From Pseudohongiella sp. (GTDB taxonomy: Bacteria; Pseudomonadota; Gammaproteobacteria; Pseudomonadales; Pseudohongiellaceae): DNA of 64,000 nt. Positions 8,190-17,996 of this stretch are shown one piece after another (within the stretch, counting starts at the first letter, position 1; the number at the start of each line of letters is the position of its first letter). Below the pieces are notes generated by a model. It saw nothing but the letters and a program-made list of their open reading frames with translations, did no database searches and was not told where the DNA came from. The translations under genes were made by a program, and so were the position numbers. Location: NCBI GenBank assembly GCA_030651695.1, contig JAUSCD010000029.1:248001-312000 (forward strand), read 5' to 3'.

Positions 8190-8891
8190 TCAGGCGTCAA
8201 CGACCTGATGGTCAAGATGTGCCACCAGATCAGATGGCAAATTGAGGCGGTGCACCAGTACTTGCAAATAGGCCCGCTCGGCTGGATGGTCTACATCGAT
8301 GGCGATTCTGGATACCAGGTATACCTCAGATGCCTGTTCTATCCCCTGCACTCCCGACACCAGCAGATCTATGTCGACGGGTTTACGCAGAGCATCAAAT
8401 ACAAACGCTTTGCTTTCTGCATCCAGCGACATTTTCTCAACTTGTTCGAAGATTACTGTTTGTTCTTTTGCATCGATATGACCATCTGCTTTCGCCGCAG
8501 CAATCATGGCGCTAATCAGTGTCAGCGAGAAATTCTGTCCTGCCGTCGGGTTTGCAGGGGGAGGAAGAAAGCGCGGATCGACATTATGCAGATCTGCCGG
8601 TGTGGCAATAGGTGCAGTCTGTACCTGCTTGCCTTGCTGCCAGTTCTGGTAAGCTTTATATGCAACTGCGCCGGCGGCTGCCGCGCCACCGTACCCAATG
8701 ACTCCGCCAGCCATTTTGCGCATTTTTTTACTGCCCAGCAAAAGCCCCAGAACGCCTCCTACTGCCGCGCCTTTGCCGAAACCTCCTCCCAGCATTCCGC
8801 CAAGAGCACTGTTTCCCTGAGCGTTTCCGCTGTCGTCAGTATTGACCCGGTTTGCCCCCATAAATTGTTCAAGTAGTCTGTTTGCATCCAC
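8190..8891 (-). CDS. YebE-like DUF533 inner-membrane protein
   Basis: 233 residues. The glycine-rich stretch MLGGGFGKGAAVGGVLGLLLGSKKMRKMAGG and a following Ala/Gly helix near residues 30-80 look membrane-associated. The C-terminal half (LISAMIAAAKADGHIDAKEQ, then a DIDLLVSGV region and EVYLVSRIAIDVDHPAERAYL) is the TerB-like helical domain of DUF533. The start is GTG 8891, with AAAGGTGAC at normal spacing; the nearby ATG is out of frame. E. coli yebE responds to envelope stress, but I saw no such promoter here. Function is unknown. Confidence 0.82.
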   Translation of the reverse strand: MDANRLLEQFMGANRVNTDDSGNAQGNSALGGMLGGGFGKGAAVGGVLGLLLGSKKMRKMAGGVIGYGGAAAAGAVAYKAYQNWQQGKQVQTAPIATPADLHNVDPRFLPPPANPTAGQNFSLTLISAMIAAAKADGHIDAKEQTVIFEQVEKMSLDAESKAFVFDALRKPVDIDLLVSGVQGIEQASEVYLVSRIAIDVDHPAERAYLQVLVHRLNLPSDLVAHLDHQVVDA

Positions 8892-8980
8892 TTTGAGTCA
8901 CCTTTCATTGTGTGTCTTGCCAAGGTTTTTGTTGGTGAAATAGTCTCTTGCCAGCAAATTACGCCGAGTGTCAGGACCTC

Positions 8981-10339
8981 TTAATCCAGTCTTTTAGTTC
9001 GCGCTGTTTTGCCTTTTATTTTGCCTTTGGCAAGAATCTGCTGAGCCAGATTGATATTGGCACTGCTGACGGCAACGTACGCTGCATTGTGCGTGATGCG
9101 TATTTTTCCTATATCCGACCCCGATAGTTCACCTGTGCCGGTGAGCGCACCCAATACATCTGTGGGTCTGATTTTGTCGCGTTTACCGCCATCGATTTGC
9201 AAGGTGAGCATGGACGCGGGCTCTGGCCTTTGTTTTAGCAGGGATAATGGCGGAAGTTCGGAAAACACGGTTCTGTTCTGTGCGCCGGTGAGCAATGTGC
9301 AGGCGCGCCCTGTGCTGCCGGCGCGGCCTGTGCGCCCGATCCGGTGAGTATGAGTTTCTTCATCACGCGCAGGATGGTAGTTAATGACAAGATCCAGACC
9401 GGTGACATCCAATCCGCGAGCGGCAACATCTGTTGCCACCAGCACTCTTGCACTGCCGTTGCTGAAACGTATAAACGTCTGATCGCGCTCACGCTGATCC
9501 ATCTCGCCGTGCAAGGCAAGCACTGCAAACCCGTGTACTTGCAGTTCGCGGCAAACTTCATCGGTATCATTGCGTGTGGTGCAAAACACCAGCGCTGTTT
9601 CTGGTTTGAAGTGCAGCAGGATACGTTTAAGCGCGCTCACGCGTGACTCTTCATCGCTGACCTTGTAGAAGAGCTGCTCTATATCCGGCGCCGATTCATT
9701 TTCCTCAAGCCTTGCAGAGACCGGATCTTGCAGAATACTGTTTGCGAGGCGTTGTATGTCAGATGGATAAGTTGCACTGAACAACAATACCTGCGCTCGT
9801 GGCTGAACGGGTTTGAGCATATCGATGATTGTTTCCACGGATGGCAAAAACCCCATGTCCAGCATGCGGTCGGCCTCGTCCAGCACCAGGCAGCTGATGT
9901 GGTCGAGTTTGAGTGACTCCCGACGCAGGTGATCTTCAATACGTCCCGGCGTCCCAACGATAATATGCGCGCCGAAAGACAGCGAATCGGCCTGCACTGC
10001 GACAGGCCGCCCCCCGCACAGACTCAGCACTTTCACATTTGGTAGGGTGCGTGCCAGCCTCCGGATCTCCTCACAGACCTGATCAGCCAGTTCCCGGGTC
10101 GGGCACAATACAAGCGCTTGTGGATCGAGCCTGCCGATGTCAAGCTTGTTCAGGATTCCCAGACCAAAAGCCGCTGTTTTACCCGAGCCGGTTTTGCCCT
10201 GAGCCAGTACATCTTTGCCTGCCAGGACGGGGGGAAGGCTGAGCTGCTGTATGGCAGTCATCTGCATATACCCAAGGGAGACCAGATTCTGCTGCAGAGC
10301 CGGCAGTAATCCAAGACTCGAAAAGTCGGCATCCGACAT
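8981..10339 (-). CDS. dbpA: ATP-dependent RNA helicase DbpA
   Basis: 452 residues with DEAD-box motifs in order: Q motif at MTAIQQLSLP, Walker A AQGKTGSGKTAA near residues 46-57, PTRELA, GTPGR, DEAD in LVLDEADRMLD, SAT, and HRIGRTGRAG. The C-terminal domain of about 75 residues (LQIDGGKRDKIRPTDVLGAL, ending KGKTARTKRLD) is the DbpA RNA-binding domain that recognises hairpin 92 of 23S rRNA. It acts in late assembly of the 50S subunit. It is divergent from map across 160 bases. Confidence 0.95.
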   Translation of the reverse strand: MSDADFSSLGLLPALQQNLVSLGYMQMTAIQQLSLPPVLAGKDVLAQGKTGSGKTAAFGLGILNKLDIGRLDPQALVLCPTRELADQVCEEIRRLARTLPNVKVLSLCGGRPVAVQADSLSFGAHIIVGTPGRIEDHLRRESLKLDHISCLVLDEADRMLDMGFLPSVETIIDMLKPVQPRAQVLLFSATYPSDIQRLANSILQDPVSARLEENESAPDIEQLFYKVSDEESRVSALKRILLHFKPETALVFCTTRNDTDEVCRELQVHGFAVLALHGEMDQRERDQTFIRFSNGSARVLVATDVAARGLDVTGLDLVINYHPARDEETHTHRIGRTGRAGSTGRACTLLTGAQNRTVFSELPPLSLLKQRPEPASMLTLQIDGGKRDKIRPTDVLGALTGTGELSGSDIGKIRITHNAAYVAVSSANINLAQQILAKGKIKGKTARTKRLD

Positions 10340-10500
10340 AGCTAATCCTCAATAAAATGAGGCGGCAGTTTAGCACCAAACCGACACTATATGCTGACTC
10401 TTACTGCTTGTACTGGCACGATGCCATGTTCAGGCGCGGGTTCCACTTGTGCAGCTAAAGCCCTACAATACGGGCTCCGCGAACAGGAGAGATCTGACTG

Positions 10501-11280
10501 ATGCCCGTAAGTATAAAAACTCCAGACGATATTGCCAGCATGAGAGTCGCCGGTCGTCTTGCTGCCGAAGTGCTTGAAATGATCGGGCCTTATGTTCAGG
10601 TCGGTGTCAGTACCGGGGAGCTCGATCGCATTTGCCACGATTATATTGTCAATATTCAGGATGCCATCCCTGCCCCGCTCAACTACAACGGTTTTCCCAA
10701 GTCCATCTGCACTTCGTTGAATCATGTTGTCTGTCACGGTATCCCTAGCGACAGCAAGATACTCAAAAGTGGCGACATACTTAATATTGATATTACGGTG
10801 ATAAAAGACGGTTTTCACGGTGATACCAGCAAAATGTTTCTTGTAGGCGACGTGGCACCTCACGCCCTGCGGCTGATTCGCGTAACCCAGGAATGCCTGT
10901 ATAAAGCTATTGAAATAGTGCGCCCGGGTACCAGGCTGGGTGATATTGGTCATGTCATTCAGAGCCACGCTGAAAGCAACAATTACAGTGTTGTGCGTGA
11001 GTACTGTGGTCATGGTATCGGTCGTATATTCCACGAAGATCCGCAGGTTCTGCATTACGGCAAGCCGGGTACCGGCATTGAACTGGCAGAAGGCATGACA
11101 TTTACTATTGAACCGATGATCAATTTGGGAGAGCGTCACACCAAACTGTCAAAAACTGATGGCTGGACAGTGACCACCAGAGACCGGCGGCTGTCAGCTC
11201 AGTGGGAACACACGCTGGCAGTGACGGCGGACGGCTGTGAAGTCCTCACGCAACGCAAAGAAGAAAATTTCGCTGTTTAG
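10501..11280 (+). CDS. map: Methionine aminopeptidase, type I
   Basis: 259 residues. It removes the initiator methionine from nascent proteins in the cytoplasm, using a two-metal centre. Visible ligands and active-site elements are His in CHGIPS near residue 79, the two Asp of NIDITVIKDGFHGDTS near 97-108, His of GHGIGRIFHEDP near 171, Glu of TFTIEPM near 204 and Glu of QWEHTLAVT near 235. The start is ATG 10501, with CAGGAGA eight bases before. It heads the map-glnD-dapD-dapE run, a common gammaproteobacterial order. Confidence 0.96.
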   Translation: MPVSIKTPDDIASMRVAGRLAAEVLEMIGPYVQVGVSTGELDRICHDYIVNIQDAIPAPLNYNGFPKSICTSLNHVVCHGIPSDSKILKSGDILNIDITVIKDGFHGDTSKMFLVGDVAPHALRLIRVTQECLYKAIEIVRPGTRLGDIGHVIQSHAESNNYSVVREYCGHGIGRIFHEDPQVLHYGKPGTGIELAEGMTFTIEPMINLGERHTKLSKTDGWTVTTRDRRLSAQWEHTLAVTADGCEVLTQRKEENFAV

Positions 11281-11335
11281 ACCCCGGCAGCATATTCAGC
11301 GGCCAGTTTGATGTTTTACACCGAGGGCGAGTCCC

Positions 11336-14101
11336 ATGAGCAGTACCGTTAGCAGTGACGTCAGCAGTACTATTAAAGAGACATCAAACGAAAACAGCGC
11401 CATATCCGACGGCTGTCCAGCGACGCCAGATTCAAGCTTGTTTGACACCGCTGAATTTGACAACAAACTAAAGTCCGGGCTACCGACTGTTGATCTTTTC
11501 AAACAGGCGCTGAGCAGCGTTCGCGCCGAACTCGACAGGCGTTACCGTGAAGGCGCAGATATCTCAGCACTGATCACCGGGCGATCCTGGTTTATGGATG
11601 AACTGTTGCGACGTGCGTGGCATCTGTTTAACTGGAAGAATCCATCAGAGTTGAGCTTGCTCGCAGTGGGTGGTTATGGTCGCGGGGAGTTGCATCCCCA
11701 CTCTGATATTGATCTTCTGTTGTTGATGCGTGGCGATCAGTCTGCTGATAATCGCGAAGCACTTAGCGGTTTTTTCACTTTTCTCTGGGATATCAATCTG
11801 GAAATCGGGCAGAGTGTCCGCACAATCAAACAATGCCGTGAGGAGGCCGTAAAAGATATCACGGTAGCTACCAGTCTGATGGAATCCCGCACGATTGTGG
11901 GTCCTGATGCCGATCCGCAATCATTGCGTATTGAGATGATCAAGCTCACGCAGGCGGCCGATGTATGGCCGGCGCGCGAGTTTTTTACAGCAAAACGCGA
12001 TGAACAGATTGCCCGCCACAATAAATATTACGATATCGATTACGCACTGGAACCTAACGTTAAAACCTCTCCCGGAGGATTGCGCGACATTCAGACCATC
12101 GGATGGATTGCCAAGCGGCACTATGATGCCGACAACCTTGCCGATCTGGTGACGCTTGGTTTCCTGCTGCCATCAGAATATGAGCAATTGATTCGTGGTG
12201 AAAAACTGTTGTGGAAACTGCGTTACGGTTTGCATCTGCTGGCGGGTCGTAAGGAAGACCGGTTGTTGTTTGATAAGCAACGTGAACTGGCTGCCATGTT
12301 TGGTTATCAGGATGATAACAAGAGCCTTGCCGTAGAAAAGCTGATGCAGGAGTACTATCGGGCGGTAGCCACCTTGAGGGAGCTGAATGATGTTCTGCTT
12401 CAGCATTTCGACGAGGCAATACTGCGCGCGGGTGAAAAAGCAGAGATTACACGCATCAATAACCGCTTCCAGATCCGCAATAATTACATTGAGGTTGTGA
12501 ACAGCGGCATTCTCAAACGCTTTCCTTTTGCGCTGATGGAAGTGTTTGTGTTGATGGCACAGAATCCAGAAATAAAAGGTGTGCGGGCTTCAACAATCAG
12601 ATTGATCCGCGAGCATCGCACTCAGATAGACGAGAAGTTCCGCTCTGATCTGCGCAACACCACTTTATTCATGGAGCTTCTGCGCTCTCCCAATGACCTG
12701 ACTACCCAGCTCAGACGCATGGCACGCTACGGCATTCTGGGTCGTTATCTGCCAGAGTTCGGTGCTATCACCGGAAAAATGCAGCATGATCTTTTCCACA
12801 TTTACACCGTGGACGCTCATACCCTTCAGGTAGTGGAAAACATGCGCCGGTTCCGTTTGCCGGGGGCGGAAGAAAACTACCCCATCGCCGCTCACATTGT
12901 CACCAAACTACCAAAAGTAGAATTGCTGTATATAGCAGGTCTGTATCACGATATTGCCAAGGGTCGCGGCGGTGACCACTCGACTCTGGGAATGGAAGAC
13001 GCCACCAATTTCTGCCAGCGTCATCATCTGAGCGCCTGGGATACCAAGCTGGTTTCATGGTTGATAGGCAAACATTTGCTGATGTCTATGACCGCGCAGC
13101 GCAAGGATATTTCAGACCCGGAAGTCATTCATGATTTTGCTCTGCAAGTTGGCGATAAACTTCACCTTGACTACCTGTATGCGCTGACAGTAGCCGACAT
13201 TAATGCCACCAATCCGACACTCTGGAACGCCTGGCGGGCTTCTTTACTGAGACAGTTGTATCTGAGCACTAAAAAGGCGCTGCGCCGCGGCCTGGAAAAC
13301 CCTATAGATCGCGCAGACAGGATCAAGGATAAACAGGAAAGCGCACTGCTAAAACTCAAGGACAAAGGCCTTAAGGAAGATCATATCCGTGCGATTTGGG
13401 AATACACTGACGACGAATATTTTGTTCGGGAATCGGTTGCCAATATTGTCTGGCATACTGAGTCTATTGAGCGCCACAAACGGGAAAACCCAGAAACTGA
13501 AACGCTTATCCTGGTGCAGGATACAGCAGACTCTCTGGCAGACGGAGCTACGCATATTTTCATCTATACGGTAAACCGGCATCATTTGTTTGCCAGCAGT
13601 GCTGCGGCGATGGAACAGCTTGGTCTGAATATTCAGGACGCAAGAATTTTTACCTCAAGCAAAAATTATTGCATGAATACTTATGCGGTACTGGAAACCG
13701 ACGGCACTCCCATCGGTGAAAATCCCCAACGTATAAACCAGATCAAAAAACTGTTATGTGAGTATCTGGCAGAGCCATCAGCTCATTTGCGCCTGGCCAA
13801 AAAGCGCCGCTCACGCAAACTGCAGCATTTCGGCCAGCAAGTTGAAACTGCTGTGATAAACAAGCACGACCAACCTTGGTCTACACTTGAGGTCAACTGC
13901 ATCGATAAGCCGGGTATTCTCGCTGCAATAGGCAAGGTATTTGCGGAACAGGAAATACAGTTGCTGAACGCGCGCATCGCAACGCTCGGCGAGCGGGTAG
14001 AAGACTTGTTTTATATAACAGACGCGCATGATCAGCCCATTGCAGATCCTTTGGCGATAGAGAAGCTGCAGAAAGCGCTTCAGCAGGAACTACTGGCTTG
14101 A
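11336..14101 (+). CDS. glnD: PII uridylyltransferase / uridylyl-removing enzyme
   Basis: 921 residues, close to the family norm. GlnD senses glutamine and modifies PII proteins, which in turn control glutamine synthetase and NtrB/NtrC. The nucleotidyltransferase motif GGYGRGELHPHSDIDLLLL lies near residue 110. The HD domain (LYHDIAKGRGGDHSTLG) lies near 535 and should remove uridylyl groups. Two ACT domains close the protein, the last with DKPGILAAIGKVFAEQ, to bind glutamine. All key residues appear intact. The N-terminal 40 residues are Ser/Thr-rich and likely disordered. It is 55 bases downstream of map. The same window holds a porin with an NtrC-like site. Confidence 0.96.
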   Translation: MSSTVSSDVSSTIKETSNENSAISDGCPATPDSSLFDTAEFDNKLKSGLPTVDLFKQALSSVRAELDRRYREGADISALITGRSWFMDELLRRAWHLFNWKNPSELSLLAVGGYGRGELHPHSDIDLLLLMRGDQSADNREALSGFFTFLWDINLEIGQSVRTIKQCREEAVKDITVATSLMESRTIVGPDADPQSLRIEMIKLTQAADVWPAREFFTAKRDEQIARHNKYYDIDYALEPNVKTSPGGLRDIQTIGWIAKRHYDADNLADLVTLGFLLPSEYEQLIRGEKLLWKLRYGLHLLAGRKEDRLLFDKQRELAAMFGYQDDNKSLAVEKLMQEYYRAVATLRELNDVLLQHFDEAILRAGEKAEITRINNRFQIRNNYIEVVNSGILKRFPFALMEVFVLMAQNPEIKGVRASTIRLIREHRTQIDEKFRSDLRNTTLFMELLRSPNDLTTQLRRMARYGILGRYLPEFGAITGKMQHDLFHIYTVDAHTLQVVENMRRFRLPGAEENYPIAAHIVTKLPKVELLYIAGLYHDIAKGRGGDHSTLGMEDATNFCQRHHLSAWDTKLVSWLIGKHLLMSMTAQRKDISDPEVIHDFALQVGDKLHLDYLYALTVADINATNPTLWNAWRASLLRQLYLSTKKALRRGLENPIDRADRIKDKQESALLKLKDKGLKEDHIRAIWEYTDDEYFVRESVANIVWHTESIERHKRENPETETLILVQDTADSLADGATHIFIYTVNRHHLFASSAAAMEQLGLNIQDARIFTSSKNYCMNTYAVLETDGTPIGENPQRINQIKKLLCEYLAEPSAHLRLAKKRRSRKLQHFGQQVETAVINKHDQPWSTLEVNCIDKPGILAAIGKVFAEQEIQLLNARIATLGERVEDLFYITDAHDQPIADPLAIEKLQKALQQELLA

Positions 14102-14155
14102 ATCTCTGACATTCATTGAAGAATGAAATGATTTAATTTGAAGGAAAACTTGGAT

Positions 14156-15187
14156 ATGACAGATACAACATTGCACAGTTTTGCACTCGGCCTGGCAACA
14201 CTGGACGGGCAACAGAAAGTTATTGAGATCTACTACCCTCACCCGGTAATCGATCCTGATGCTGCCATGATCAAAAGTATGGCCGCTCACTGCGCGTACA
14301 AGGGTGGCAATGCTGATATTCTGTTGAGCCAGTCCCAGCGCAAAGCAATCGCAAAGGATCAGTCGCTGCCACTTGAGTCACTACTGAGAGAAGCCATTGC
14401 AGACGGTACGGCACCGATTGTAGCCATGTTCCTGAAAGAAGATCAGGCCCCGGCGAGCGTGTCAGAAGTTTATCTGAAACTGCACTTGTTATCACATCGC
14501 CTGTGCAAACCGCATTCGCTCAACCTGCAAGGCGCATTTGGAATTTTGCGCAATATTGCGTGGACAAATCAGGGGGCAATAGCAATTGAGGAACTCGGAT
14601 CGAGGCAGCTTCAGGCGCGTGCCCAAGGGCGGATACTTGATGTGATGTCAGTGGACAAATTCCCCAAAATGGTGAACTACATTGTGCCATCCGGTGTGCG
14701 CATTGCGGATACCGCACGAGTACGCCTTGGCGCCTATGTGGGCGAAGGCACAACGGTCATGCATGAGGGGTTCATCAACTTCAACGCCGGCACAGAAGGC
14801 TCTGCCATGATTGAAGGCCGCATTTCTGCCGGAGTTGTTGTGGGTGAAGGCAGTGATCTCGGCGGAGGTTGCTCCACTATGGGCACTCTGTCGGGCGGTG
14901 GTACTGCAATCATTTCTGTTGGGCGCGACTGCCTCATTGGCGCCAATGCCGGTATCGGTATCGCGCTGGGCGACCGCTGTGTGGTTGAGGCAGGATTGTA
15001 TGTGACCGGGGGAACCAAAGTTGGTGTGCTGGACAACGAGGGTAATCTGGTCCAGCACATCAAAGCAAAAGAATTGTCAGGGAAAAATGATCTGCTGTTT
15101 CGTAGAAACTCGCAAACCGGGGCTGTTGAGTGCAAAACCAACAAAACCAGTATCGCGCTCAACGAAGACTTGCACAGCCACAATTGA
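14156..15187 (+). CDS. dapD: Tetrahydrodipicolinate N-succinyltransferase, long form
   Basis: 343 residues from ATG 14156, chosen because AAGGAAA at 14141-14147 is well placed; an upstream in-frame TTG has no site. It succinylates tetrahydrodipicolinate in the lysine/diaminopimelate pathway. The length and sequence fit the long Pseudomonas/actinobacterial form rather than the 274-residue E. coli form. An N-terminal alpha/beta domain is followed by a left-handed beta-helix (RVRLGAYVGEGTTVMHEGFINFNAGTEG is one run of hexapeptides), with GGGCSTMGTLSGGG and GANAGIGIALGD turns. dapE follows, so two consecutive pathway steps are adjacent apart from the missing aminotransferase. Confidence 0.94.
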   Translation: MTDTTLHSFALGLATLDGQQKVIEIYYPHPVIDPDAAMIKSMAAHCAYKGGNADILLSQSQRKAIAKDQSLPLESLLREAIADGTAPIVAMFLKEDQAPASVSEVYLKLHLLSHRLCKPHSLNLQGAFGILRNIAWTNQGAIAIEELGSRQLQARAQGRILDVMSVDKFPKMVNYIVPSGVRIADTARVRLGAYVGEGTTVMHEGFINFNAGTEGSAMIEGRISAGVVVGEGSDLGGGCSTMGTLSGGGTAIISVGRDCLIGANAGIGIALGDRCVVEAGLYVTGGTKVGVLDNEGNLVQHIKAKELSGKNDLLFRRNSQTGAVECKTNKTSIALNEDLHSHN

Positions 15188-15245
15188 TTCGCGCACTAAT
15201 GAGACCGATTACCGGACAACCGACCATTGATACGGATTTAGACGC

Positions 15246-16400
15246 ATGACCTTGAAACTGAATTCAGAGCAGCTATCTGCTACAGCAGCACTTGCGGTAG
15301 ATCTCATACGCATCCCTTCAGTCACTCCGGATGACAAAGGCTGTAATCAGCTGATGATAGATCGTCTGAGCGCATTGGGGTTTGTGGTGGAACCGATGCG
15401 ATTTGGAAATGTAAACAATTTCTGGGCCCGTTACGGCAGCACCGGTCCGGTACTCTGTTTCGCCGGACATACCGACGTGGTTCCTTCGGGGCCGGAGGAA
15501 AAATGGCAATCTCCTCCATTTCAACCCGCCATACGTGACGGTTACCTTTATGGCCGCGGGGCGGCGGATATGAAAGGCAGTCTGGCAGCCATGATCACGG
15601 CATGTGAAGCTGTTCTGACTGAAGGTCAGAATCTGAACGGATCAATCGCCTTTCTTATAACCGCAGACGAAGAAGGCGCCGCCATTCACGGTACCCGTGA
15701 AGTCATCAATACGCTCGAGGCACGCGAAGAAAAAATCACCTGGTGCATTGTGGGCGAACCCAGCAGCACTAATCAGCTGGGTGACGTCGTTAAAATCGGC
15801 CGCCGGGGATCACTGCATGGCAAACTGACTGTGCACGGCGTGCAGGGTCATGTCGCCTATCCTCATCTTGCCCGCAACCCGATACATCAGGCCATGTTGC
15901 CACTGCATGATTTGAGTAATGAGGTCTGGGACGAAGGCAACGAGGCGTTTCCGCCGACCAGTTTTCAGATTTCCAATATTCATTCGGGGACTGGTGTTGA
16001 TAATGTAATACCCGGAGAACTTGAGGCGCAGTTCAATTTCCGTTTTTCTACTGAGCTTAACGAAACCTTGATCCGTCAACGCACCGAAGCAATATTGGAC
16101 AAGTACGAACTTGAGTACACAATTGAATGGAAATTATCTGGCTTGCCTTTCCTGACGCTTAATCAGGTGTTGATTAACGCCGTTCGCGAAAGCATACGTG
16201 AAGTAAATGGTGTTCTAACCCAGCCTTCGACAACCGGCGGAACTTCCGATGGTCGATTTATTGCACCTACCGGTGCTGAAGTTGTAGAACTCGGACCGTG
16301 CAATGCGTCTATTCATAAGATAGATGAGCATGTCAGGTTGGCTGATCTCGATGAGCTCAGCAAAATCTATCAAGGCATCATCAGGCGTTTGCTTGCGTGA
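15246..16400 (+). CDS. dapE: Succinyl-diaminopimelate desuccinylase
   Basis: 384 residues, M20 metallopeptidase family. It hydrolyses N-succinyl-diaminopimelate to diaminopimelate and succinate. Di-zinc ligands are visible: His in [11 protein letters not shown] near 74, bridging Asp in GRGAADMKG near 107, Glu-Glu in ITADEEG near 141-142 and the late His in NASIHKIDE near 356. A dimerisation domain sits between ([17 protein letters not shown]). The last 20 bases overlap the 3' end of rsmJ on the other strand. Confidence 0.96.
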   Translation: MTLKLNSEQLSATAALAVDLIRIPSVTPDDKGCNQLMIDRLSALGFVVEPMRFGNVNNFWARYGSTGPVLCFAGHTDVVPSGPEEKWQSPPFQPAIRDGYLYGRGAADMKGSLAAMITACEAVLTEGQNLNGSIAFLITADEEGAAIHGTREVINTLEAREEKITWCIVGEPSSTNQLGDVVKIGRRGSLHGKLTVHGVQGHVAYPHLARNPIHQAMLPLHDLSNEVWDEGNEAFPPTSFQISNIHSGTGVDNVIPGELEAQFNFRFSTELNETLIRQRTEAILDKYELEYTIEWKLSGLPFLTLNQVLINAVRESIREVNGVLTQPSTTGGTSDGRFIAPTGAEVVELGPCNASIHKIDEHVRLADLDELSKIYQGIIRRLLA

Positions 16401-17127
16401 CTGCCCCACCCACTCCGGCGCCTGCGTATATGTCAAAGCGAGCTGTTTTGCCGCTGATGGCGCCAGATGGTTTGATTTGATTCAGCGGATGGGCGTGCAG
16501 TGGTCGCTTGACCACTACTTTGCGGGCCAATCCTAGTGCCAGTTTGAGCAAGTTTTCACCTTGTGCTTCCTCGCCGTGTAACTGTTGCAGGAGGTAGCGG
16601 TTCTTCTTCACCCGAGCTGATTTCTCCCGCTCGGGAAACATGGGATCAAGATAAATCACAGCCGCCTGTGGGATGTCCTGAAGTATTTGCTGGCTGTCTG
16701 AAGCCGGCATCAGATACATTCTGCTCAGATTCGTCAGCATTACATCATTGCCCTGCTCCAAAGCCGCCTCAAGGCCGCGCTTGAGGCCGTCTTCAAGTAA
16801 CGCGTGCACCAGAGGGGATTGCTCCACCATTGTCACGTACCAGCCAGCACAGGCCAGTATAAAGGCGTCCTGTCCCAGCCCCGCGGTAGCATCTATAAGA
16901 TGTGCGCTGGCATCCTGGCATGGGAGCCCCTGCGTAAGAGGATGACTGCTGGTTGCTTTGGGTCGCGAGCCCATAGCTTTGACAAGAGACTCGGAGGACA
17001 GCGGTCGGGCGATACGATGCTGTAACGCCGAATCAAAAAAATCGACAGTCAGAATCCCTGCATCTGCCTGGTCCTGCAATCCGAGGCAAAGTCTGTTGCC
17101 TTCTCGAAACAGCATGGGAGCGCTCAT
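16381..17127 (-). CDS. rsmJ: 16S rRNA m2G1516 methyltransferase RsmJ
   Basis: 248 residues. It transfers a methyl group from S-adenosylmethionine to N2 of G1516 in 16S rRNA. SAM-binding motif I is [16 protein letters not shown] near 77-92, the acidic motif II is MVEQSP and the catalytic-site motif is [24 protein letters not shown] and [10 protein letters not shown] are family-typical. Its ATG overlaps the tsaB TGA (ATGA), so the two are coupled. Here tsaB is upstream and is the first gene of the pair. Confidence 0.93.
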   Translation of the reverse strand: MSAPMLFREGNRLCLGLQDQADAGILTVDFFDSALQHRIARPLSSESLVKAMGSRPKATSSHPLTQGLPCQDASAHLIDATAGLGQDAFILACAGWYVTMVEQSPLVHALLEDGLKRGLEAALEQGNDVMLTNLSRMYLMPASDSQQILQDIPQAAVIYLDPMFPEREKSARVKKNRYLLQQLHGEEAQGENLLKLALGLARKVVVKRPLHAHPLNQIKPSGAISGKTARFDIYAGAGVGGAVTQANA

Positions 17128-17870
17128 ACCATTCGGTATTCCATGTCATCTTTTAAATATGCAGGTGTTGCTTCTGATGCATCCACAGCCCTGCCCGCCT
17201 TAAACTCCTGAGCCGCCAATTCAGCAAGTAATAATGCATCGGTGGCAGCAGTCACCAGATGAAACTCTGGAAGTGTCGCCAAGTCAGTCAGCAGTGCATG
17301 TTGCCAGCCGGTGCCGGCCAAAGTCGCTTTAGTGTCAGCGCGGTTATCGGCTCCGGGTAACAAATCGTTGACAGACTGTCGAATTTGACTGGCTGTAAGA
17401 ATGGTATCCACTACCAGCGCTTGTGGAGCATCATCAAGATTGTCATGGTAAGCCGCAAAATAAAACTCATCTTCCCTGGCATGGAGGCAGGTGAGTACTA
17501 AGCCATCATACCCGTTTGTGTGGCGTGCCGAGCGCGCCATCAACGCCAGCGACGAAACGCAGACGACGGGCAGGCTGGCACCAAAGGCCAAGCCCTGTAC
17601 AACCGCCGTGCCAATGCGAAGTCCGGTAAATGAACCCGGCCCACTCACCATGGCCAATACATCCAGCGCCCCAATCTCCATATTATGCGAGCACAGCATT
17701 CTGTCTATCATTGGTAAAACATCGTCAGCGTGTTTTCTGGATTGTTCGCTACGGCGGATATCCGAGAGCTCAGGGGTTACCAGAGCAACAGAGCAAATAT
17801 CGAAAGCCGTATCTATCGCCAGTAGTGAACAATGAAGCTGTGAGGAAGGGAATTTGGTTGTGCTTTGCAC
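17124..17870 (-). CDS. tsaB: tRNA t6A synthesis protein TsaB
   Basis: 248 residues of the ASKHA-fold TsaB family, the partner of TsaD in forming threonylcarbamoyl-adenosine at tRNA position 37. LLAIDTAFDICSVAL, RKHADDVLPMID and MVSGPGSFTGLRIG are diagnostic. The start is uncertain: GTG 17870 gives about 15 residues before the usual first strand, with no strong ribosome binding site, and I see no better in-frame start. It is the first gene of the tsaB-rsmJ pair. Confidence 0.93.
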   Translation of the reverse strand: MQSTTKFPSSQLHCSLLAIDTAFDICSVALVTPELSDIRRSEQSRKHADDVLPMIDRMLCSHNMEIGALDVLAMVSGPGSFTGLRIGTAVVQGLAFGASLPVVCVSSLALMARSARHTNGYDGLVLTCLHAREDEFYFAAYHDNLDDAPQALVVDTILTASQIRQSVNDLLPGADNRADTKATLAGTGWQHALLTDLATLPEFHLVTAATDALLLAELAAQEFKAGRAVDASEATPAYLKDDMEYRMV

Positions 17871-17950
17871 GGATTAGTCCTGTCTGTTATTGGTAAACGA
17901 CAGTATAGGCTGCTTGCTGCGGATTAAAACTGTAATGCAGGGAAAATAAC

Positions 17951-17983
17951 ACCGCGCATCGATCATCAGACCGATGCGCGGGT
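17951..17983 (-). terminator. Intrinsic terminator of the AlgP-like gene
   Basis: CCGCGCATCG at 17952-17961 pairs with CGATGCGCGG at 17972-17981 around a ten-base loop. On the minus strand it is followed by GTTATTTT, a short U-rich tract. It begins about 14 bases after the stop of the AlgP-like gene. Confidence 0.65.
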
Positions 17984-17996
17984 CATGATCGGGCTA

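Noticed and set aside
8115-8876. 253-residue plus-strand open frame
   Set aside because: It lies opposite the YebE-like gene, has no recognisable domain and a composition expected from antisense reading.
10387-11139. 250-residue minus-strand open frame
   Set aside because: Antisense of map, whose catalytic residues and start are clear; no family resemblance.
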